From NCBI GenBank assembly GCA_963793105.1, contig CAWBZB010000003.1, positions 124,001 to 188,000 of the forward strand: 64,000 nucleotides of DNA, given 5' to 3'. The notes beneath the pieces are model-generated. The model made no database searches, had not been told where the DNA came from, and worked only from the letters and a program-made list of their open reading frames with translations. The DNA comes from UBA10649 sp963793105 (GTDB taxonomy: Bacteria; Actinomycetota; Actinomycetes; S36-B12). The stretch's first letter is position 1. Every line of letters starts with the position of its first letter. Both the position numbers and the translations under genes were made by a program. Shown here in pieces: positions 59,156 to 64,000 of the stretch.

Positions 59156-59913
59156 GCGCCGTAGCGCCGGTGCCGCTCCGCGTAGGCACGCATCGCCCGT
59201 AGGAAGTCGACGCGACGGAAGTCCGGCCAGTAGGCCTCGCAGAAGTAGAACTCCGAATGGGCGCTCTGCCACAGCAGGAAGCCCGAGAGCCGCTGCTCGC
59301 CGGAGGTGCGGATGACGAGGTCCGGATCGGGCTGACCCTTGGTGTAGAGGTGCTCGGCGATGTGCTCGACGTCGAGGAGCTGGGCCAGTTCGTCGAGGCT
59401 GGTCCCCTGACCGGCGTGCTGCTGAAGAAGCGCGCGGACGGCGTCGACGACCTCCCGTCGACCGCCGTAGCCCACGGCGATGTTGACGAGGATCCCGTCA
59501 ATGTCCGACGTCGCCTCCTCCGCCTCCTTGAGCGCGCGTGCCGTCGGCGAGGGAAGCAGGTCGAGTGCGCCGACCGGATGCAGCCGCCACCGGCGCTGCA
59601 CGGCGAGGTCGTCGACGGTGTCCTGGATGATGCCCATGAGCGACTCGAGCTCGGCCGGGGGGCGATTGAGGTTGTCGGTCGACAGGAGCCACAGCGTGAC
59701 GACCTCGACGCCGGACTCCTCGCACCAGCCGAGGAACTCCACGATCTTCGCCGCGCCCGCCCGATGGCCGACCGATGAGGAGGACCCCTGCGCCGTCGCC
59801 CACCGGCGGTTGCCGTCCAGGATGACGCCGACGTGGCGGGGACGCCGCTCCGGCGGCACCTGCGCGGCGAGGCGTCGTTCGTAGGCGCCGTACACCAGGT
59901 CCGACAGGCCCAC
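59152..59913 (-). CDS. uppS: isoprenyl (undecaprenyl-type) diphosphate synthase
   Basis: A 253-residue cis-prenyltransferase. The catalytic Asp loop is VGVILDGNRRWATAQGSSSS, with SVGHRAGAAKIVEFLGW, VTLWLLSTDNLNRP and the C-terminal DLVIRTSGEQRLSGFLLWQS. It makes cis-prenyl diphosphates for the wall lipid carrier; chain length cannot be set by eye (mycobacterial Rv1086 makes a short product). GTG 59913 has GGAGGAG upstream. Confidence 0.93.
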   Translation of the reverse strand: MGLSDLVYGAYERRLAAQVPPERRPRHVGVILDGNRRWATAQGSSSSVGHRAGAAKIVEFLGWCEESGVEVVTLWLLSTDNLNRPPAELESLMGIIQDTVDDLAVQRRWRLHPVGALDLLPSPTARALKEAEEATSDIDGILVNIAVGYGGRREVVDAVRALLQQHAGQGTSLDELAQLLDVEHIAEHLYTKGQPDPDLVIRTSGEQRLSGFLLWQSAHSEFYFCEAYWPDFRRVDFLRAMRAYAERHRRYGA

Positions 59914-59959
59914 CGCTCCTCCGTTCCGTCGGCAGCGCGGCGCTGCTGCCGCAAGCAGG

Positions 59960-61999
59960 CTACTCCTCGATAGGCCCCAGCCGAGCCCGGATCCGTGCCG
60001 CGAGGTCGCCCGCGTCCATGGTCGGCGCATCGCAGGTGAACTGCCGGCACACGTAGGCAGTCGGTCGACCGTCGACGCTTCGCCGGTCGCGTAGCAGGGG
60101 CACTCCGTCTGGCTCGTCATCCTCGCCACCGACTGCCACGACCGTGCCCGGCAGCGTGGACATGAGCGCGACCCGGTGCATCCGCCCCAGAAGCGGGTCG
60201 CCCGGATCGCCCACCACCGCGACTTCGAGCGGTCCCGACGCGAGGGCCGCGGCCGCGACCAGCCCCCATCCGGCGGCCCTCGGCGCCCGCCCGGCCAGCG
60301 TCGTGACGACCGCGAGCGCCCGCTCGCCGACGAGCCGGTAGTCCACGACGCCGGTGAGCGCGGCCTGGGTGACGCATGCGTTGGCGACGGCGAACCAGCC
60401 CGACGGCTCGGCGTTGTCCGACGGATCCCGAGGTCGCTGGATCAGGGGCGGTGCGTCGTCGGCCGTGTCGAAGAACCCGCCCTGGCCGTCCGCGAAGTGC
60501 TGGATGGCGACATCGAGCAGGATCCCGGCGAAGACGAGCCACTCGTCGTCTCCGGTGACCTGGAAGAGCGCCTGCAGCCCCTCGGCCACGCTGCCGTAGT
60601 CGTCGAGCACCCCCTCGCTGCTGCCCGCCCGCCCATCGCGCGAGGTGCGGCACAGCCGGTCGTCGTCGTCCGCCCCCAGGTGCACCGACACGATGAGGTC
60701 GGCCGCGCCCCGCGCCGCGTCGAGCCAGCTCGGTTCGTCAAGGAGCGCACCGGCCTCGGCGAGTGCGGCGATGGCCATGCCGTTCCAAGCGGCGACGATC
60801 TTGTCATCGCGACCCGGACGCGGCCTCGTCTCGCGGGCCGCGAGCAGTCGGCCGCGCACCTCCCGCCACCGATCGACGTCGTCCGGATCGCGCCGCAGCT
60901 GCAGGGTCGACGACCCGTGCTCGAAGGTCCCGGCCGTCGTGACGTCGAGCAGGGCCGCAGCCCAGGGACCGTCCGACTCGCCCAGCACCTCGACGAGCTC
61001 AGCGGGAGTCCAGGCGTAGAAGGCGCCCTCGCGACCTTCGCTGTCGGCGTCGAGGGCGGCTGCGAAACCACCCTCGGGCGTGCTCATCTCACGCAGCAGG
61101 AATCCTGCGGTCTCGCGCACCACCCGCTCGGCCAGCGGTGACCCGGTGAGTCGCCACCAGTGGAGGTAGACGCGCATCAGCAGCGCGTTGTCGTACAGCA
61201 TCTTCTCGAAGTGGGGGACGACCCAGTCGGCATCGACGGAGTACCGGGCGAAGCCGCCACCGAGCTGGTCGTACATCCCGCCACGGGCCATCGCCTCGAG
61301 CGTCTCCTCGGCCATCCCGAGGGAGCGCTCGTCACCCGTCAGGGCGTGGTGCCTGAGCAGGAACTCCAGGACCATGGATGGCGGGAACTTAGGGGCGCCA
61401 CCGAATCCGCCGCGGCCGTGGTCGAAGTCCCCGGCGAGTGCGGCCACCGCGATCGCCAGGTCCATGGGACCCGGCGGCGGCTCGTCGGATGCCGGCATGG
61501 TCCGAGCGCTCAGCGCGGTCGCGATGCGTGCGCTCGCCGCCAGCACGTCCTCGCGACGCTCCCGCCACGTCTCCGAGATGGTGGTCAGCAGTTGGGGGAA
61601 GGACGGCATGCCGTGCCGCGGCTGGGGTGGGAAGTAGGTGCCGGCGTAGAAGGGCCGGCCCTCGTGGTCCAGGAACACCGACATCGGCCAGCCGCCATGA
61701 CCGGTGAGGCTGACGGTCGCGTTCATGTACACCGAGTCGACGTCGGGACGCTCCTCCCGGTCCACCTTGATGCCGACGAAGCCCTCGTTCATCTGCGCCG
61801 CGATCGCGTCGTCCTCGAACGACTCGTGCGCCATGACATGGCACCAGTGGCAGGCGGAGTACCCGATCGACAGGAAGATCGGGACATCGCGCCGGCGAGC
61901 CTCCTCGAACGCGTCGTCCCCCCACTCCCACCAGTCCACCGGGTTGTCGGCGTGCTGCAACAGGTAGGGACTGGTGGACTCGATCAGGCGATTGGGCAC
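59960..61999 (-). CDS. YyaL-type thioredoxin-fold plus (alpha/alpha)6-barrel protein
   Basis: A 679-residue cytosolic protein. An N-terminal thioredoxin-like domain carries GYSACHWCHVMAHESFEDDA (CxxC at about 49-52). A long helical barrel then has epimerase-like motifs (GGAPKFPPSMVLEFLLRHH, GMYDQLGGGFARYSVDADW, PHFEKMLYDNALLMRVYLHW). It matches the spermatogenesis-associated-20/YyaL family (Rv1084 type), whose function is not established. GTG start; a CAGACT box sits 6 nt upstream, a weak leaderless promoter. Confidence 0.9.
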   Translation of the reverse strand: MPNRLIESTSPYLLQHADNPVDWWEWGDDAFEEARRRDVPIFLSIGYSACHWCHVMAHESFEDDAIAAQMNEGFVGIKVDREERPDVDSVYMNATVSLTGHGGWPMSVFLDHEGRPFYAGTYFPPQPRHGMPSFPQLLTTISETWRERREDVLAASARIATALSARTMPASDEPPPGPMDLAIAVAALAGDFDHGRGGFGGAPKFPPSMVLEFLLRHHALTGDERSLGMAEETLEAMARGGMYDQLGGGFARYSVDADWVVPHFEKMLYDNALLMRVYLHWWRLTGSPLAERVVRETAGFLLREMSTPEGGFAAALDADSEGREGAFYAWTPAELVEVLGESDGPWAAALLDVTTAGTFEHGSSTLQLRRDPDDVDRWREVRGRLLAARETRPRPGRDDKIVAAWNGMAIAALAEAGALLDEPSWLDAARGAADLIVSVHLGADDDDRLCRTSRDGRAGSSEGVLDDYGSVAEGLQALFQVTGDDEWLVFAGILLDVAIQHFADGQGGFFDTADDAPPLIQRPRDPSDNAEPSGWFAVANACVTQAALTGVVDYRLVGERALAVVTTLAGRAPRAAGWGLVAAAALASGPLEVAVVGDPGDPLLGRMHRVALMSTLPGTVVAVGGEDDEPDGVPLLRDRRSVDGRPTAYVCRQFTCDAPTMDAGDLAARIRARLGPIEE

Positions 62000-62103
62000 G
62001 CCATCAGTCTGGCGCAGTCACCCGAGACCTGCAGAAACCCGCACCAAAGCGCGCCCTTGGTGCCGCTTGGTGCAGGGGTCGGCGGGGTGGGCCAGCGCCA
62101 GTG

Positions 62104-62673
62104 TCAGGGGCGGCGGCCGGAGAGATCGAGCACCTTCTCCTGCAGCGAGGCGTCGTCCGGGAGCGTGCCGCTCGGGCCCTCACCGAACATGCCGCTAGCA
62201 GCCATCAGTCCCGCCATCGGGGTGAGGATCCCCCACGCTGCCTCGACGACGTCGGGATCGATGGTGTCGTCGGCACCCACGGCCCTCGCGAGATCCCAGC
62301 CGTGGAGGGCGTACTCGCTGATGCGGAAGTCGAGCAGCATGGACCCGGGCATGTCCATCGCCGGATGCGCCACGATCCGCTCCAACGCACCGGGCACGGC
62401 GAAGGCCAGGGCCATCTCCGCACGGCTCCCCTCGAAGGCCGCGATACGATCCGCGTCCTGCGCCGAACGGGCGAACTGGGCCAGGCCCTCCTCGCGGGTA
62501 CCGCCGGCCAGGATGGCGGTGGCCATCCGGTCGCCTCCGATGACGTGGTCGACGAGGGCCCCCACGTCGCGGCCCTCGTTGCCCGTCGGCTCCCCCCACT
62601 GGTCGTCGCCGACCTGGGCAAGGACGGCAGCGAACCCGGCAGCGGATCGGTCCAGGATTTCCAAGAGTTCCAT
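62104..62673 (-). CDS. TIGR03086-family (DinB-like) protein
   Basis: A 189-residue four-helix DinB/maleylpyruvate-isomerase-N-like protein (ILDRSAAGFAAVLAQVGDDQ; GALVDHVIGGDRMATAIL; FRISEYALHGWDLARAVG). The His residues in DHVIGG and EYALHGWD are the expected metal ligands. The family may use mycothiol as cofactor, consistent with mshB here, but substrate is unknown. The start is leaderless. Confidence 0.87.
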   Translation of the reverse strand: MELLEILDRSAAGFAAVLAQVGDDQWGEPTGNEGRDVGALVDHVIGGDRMATAILAGGTREEGLAQFARSAQDADRIAAFEGSRAEMALAFAVPGALERIVAHPAMDMPGSMLLDFRISEYALHGWDLARAVGADDTIDPDVVEAAWGILTPMAGLMAASGMFGEGPSGTLPDDASLQEKVLDLSGRRP

Positions 62674-62679
62674 CCCCGG

Positions 62680-62685
62680 ATGCTA
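62680..62685 (-). promoter_or_regulatory. -10 box TAGCAT, leaderless start of the TIGR03086 gene
   Basis: The minus-strand TAGCAT is spaced 6 nt from ATG 62673. Confidence 0.6.
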
Positions 62686-62692
62686 GTCCGGC

Positions 62693-62698
62693 TAGGGT
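62693..62698 (+). promoter_or_regulatory. -10 box TAGGGT, leaderless start of the molybdopterin gene
   Basis: TAGGGT lies 7 nt upstream of GTG 62706 and 7 bp from the opposite-strand box. Confidence 0.55.
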
Positions 62699-62705
62699 CG
62701 CGAGA

Positions 62706-64000
62706 GTGAGCGATCACCTGCACGTCTGTCCCCTGTGCGAGGCGACCTGCGGCCTGGCCATCACCGTCGAGGACGGGTCCGTCACGCAGGTGCGCGGGGA
62801 CGTCGACGACGTCTTCAGCCGCGGATTCATCTGCCCCAAGGGGACGCTGATCGGCGAGCTGCATGGCGACCCCGACCGCCTGCGCAGCCCCCTCCTGCGC
62901 GACCCCGAGAGCGGCGAACTGCTCCCCGCCACCTGGGACGAGGCGTTCGACGCCATCCGCGTCGGCCTCGCCGACGTGGTATCCCGACACGGCGCCGACG
63001 CCGTCGGGGTGTACCTGGGAAACCCCAATGTCCACAACGTCTCGAGCGCGTACTACCTGCCCGCCTTCCTGCGAACGCTCGGCACCGCCAACCGCTTCAC
63101 CGCCAGCACGGTCGACCAGTTCCCCAAGCAGGCCGCGTCGGCGCTGATGTACGGCACCGGGCTGTCCGTGGCGGTTCCCGATATCGACCGCACCGACTAC
63201 CTGCTGGTGCTCGGGGCCAATCCGCTGGTATCGAACGGATCGATGATGACGGCGCCGGACATGCCGGGACGACTGCGGGACCTGCGATCGCGGGGCGGTC
63301 GCCTCGTCGTGGTGGACCCGGTCCGGACGCGCACCGCGCGGGCCGCCGACGAGCATGTGGCGATCAGGCCGGGTGGCGACGCCTTCCTGCTCGCCGCGAT
63401 CGCTCACGTGCTCTTCGCCGAGGACCTGACCTCGATCGGCGCAGCAGCCGAGTACCTCGCGGACGGCTCGCTGGCAACCGTGCGCGATGCCGTCGGTCCC
63501 TTCGATCCCGATGTCGTGGCGGCGCTCGTGGACGTGTCGGCGGACGACATCCGCCGGCTCGCACGCGAACTGGCCGACGCACCGTCCGCAGCGGTGTACG
63601 GACGCATGGGGACCACGACCTCGGGCCTGGCTCTCGCCGACGGCACCACGATGGCCCTGGGCACCGTCGCGTCCTGGCTCATCGATGTCGTCAACGTGCT
63701 CATCGGCGCGCTCGACTCCCCCGGCGGCGTGATGTGGCCCTTGCCGCCGGCCGGCGGCCCCACGACCGACGGCACTCCGGGCATCGGCCGCGGCGCGATG
63801 ATCCCGGGACGCCGGCGCACCCGGGTACGCGGCCTGCCCAGCTTCTTCGGGGAGTTCCCGGCCGCGGCACTGGCGGAGGAGATCGACACGCCCAGCGAGG
63901 ACGGGACCCGGATCCGCGCCCTCATCACGATCGCCGGCAACCCAGTGGTGTCCACCCCCGACGGTGCACGACTGGCGGCCGCCCTGGCATCCCTCGACTT
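62706..64000 (+). CDS. molybdopterin-dependent oxidoreductase, N-terminal part
   Basis: The frame stays open to the window edge, giving about 431 residues of a bis-MGD Mo/W oxidoreductase. The N-terminal [4Fe-4S] motif is HVCPLCEATCGLAI with the fourth Cys in RGFICPKGT. Mo-domain blocks LLVLGANPLVSNGSMM and LVVVDPVRTRTARAADEHV follow, with GDAFLLAAIAHVLF. No Tat signal precedes the Fe-S domain, so it is cytoplasmic. It resembles FdhF/nitrate-reductase-like family members of unassigned substrate. It was called from the sequence directly, because no stop codon lies in the window. Confidence 0.9.
   Translation, partial: MSDHLHVCPLCEATCGLAITVEDGSVTQVRGDVDDVFSRGFICPKGTLIGELHGDPDRLRSPLLRDPESGELLPATWDEAFDAIRVGLADVVSRHGADAVGVYLGNPNVHNVSSAYYLPAFLRTLGTANRFTASTVDQFPKQAASALMYGTGLSVAVPDIDRTDYLLVLGANPLVSNGSMMTAPDMPGRLRDLRSRGGRLVVVDPVRTRTARAADEHVAIRPGGDAFLLAAIAHVLFAEDLTSIGAAAEYLADGSLATVRDAVGPFDPDVVAALVDVSADDIRRLARELADAPSAAVYGRMGTTTSGLALADGTTMALGTVASWLIDVVNVLIGALDSPGGVMWPLPPAGGPTTDGTPGIGRGAMIPGRRRTRVRGLPSFFGEFPAAALAEEIDTPSEDGTRIRALITIAGNPVVSTPDGARLAAALASLD

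Overview
This window is one stretch of a high-GC (roughly 70%) actinobacterial chromosome. Actinobacterial markers include mshB (mycothiol synthesis), DUF3117, DUF4245, DUF6542 and DUF6113 proteins, a 7Fe-type ferredoxin and the class II phosphatase glpX. Many gene starts sit exactly 6 nt downstream of a TANNNT box, the signature of leaderless transcripts. A member of the Nocardioidaceae/Propionibacteriales is plausible, but the genus cannot be fixed by eye. No rRNA, tRNA, CRISPR array, insertion sequence or prophage was seen. No gene-free stretch exceeds 300 bases; the largest are 41191-41459 and 56742-56981.

Layout. 1-3416: end of a MarR regulator, then 3-hydroxyacyl-CoA dehydrogenase, acyl-CoA dehydrogenase and an APH-type kinase with three frame shifts. 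3552-15157: an ordered core block resembling the Mycobacterium tuberculosis Rv1201-Rv1232 order (EamA exporter inserted, then MgtE-N protein, DUF1003, Mrp, TatB, HtrA, O-methyltransferase, DUF3117, SRPBCC, DivIVA-like, a secreted protein, LOG-type protein, YceI, dapE, dapD). 15188-23943: a myo-inositol catabolic cluster (iolE-iolC-aldolase-like-iolB-Gfo/Idh-iolD on the minus strand; an iolG-like dehydrogenase and a LacI regulator on the plus strand) with an operator in the divergent gap. 23998-26366: a frame-shifted alpha/beta hydrolase and an AbiEi/DUF559-like protein. 26471-34904: gltA, dapC, ferredoxin, VanW-family protein, DUF6113, mshB and an S9 peptidase. 35017-41190: a five-gene peptide ABC transporter. 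41460-51232: typA, membrane proteins, ychF, PadR-DUF1048, DUF6542, ispH, xseAB, DUF4245. 51292-64000: glpX, an amylosucrase-like GH13, class I fumarase, a lytic transglycosylase-like protein, PIN-PhoH ATPase, DUF1275, uppS, a YyaL-type protein, a TIGR03086 protein and the start of a molybdopterin oxidoreductase.

The genes form several functional units: lysine/DAP synthesis (dapC, dapD, dapE), envelope and secretion functions (TatB, HtrA, UppS, VanW, SLT), redox protection (mshB) and inositol use. dapE and dapD diverge from starts 17 bp apart and appear to share one overlapping -10 element.

Two cautions apply. Five genes (2342-3416, 11161-11810, 23998-25224, 47349-48237, 52417-54346) carry ten single-base frame shifts, nine of them in the +1 direction, with protein-like sequence continuing after each. 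This looks more like residual assembly insertion errors than ten independent decay events, but it needs read-level checking. Two small families of dispersed intergenic palindromes are also present. No undescribed defence or biosynthetic system was identified; the most unusual signals are the promoter architecture, the repeats and the predicted hydroxyacyl-CoA kinase pathway.
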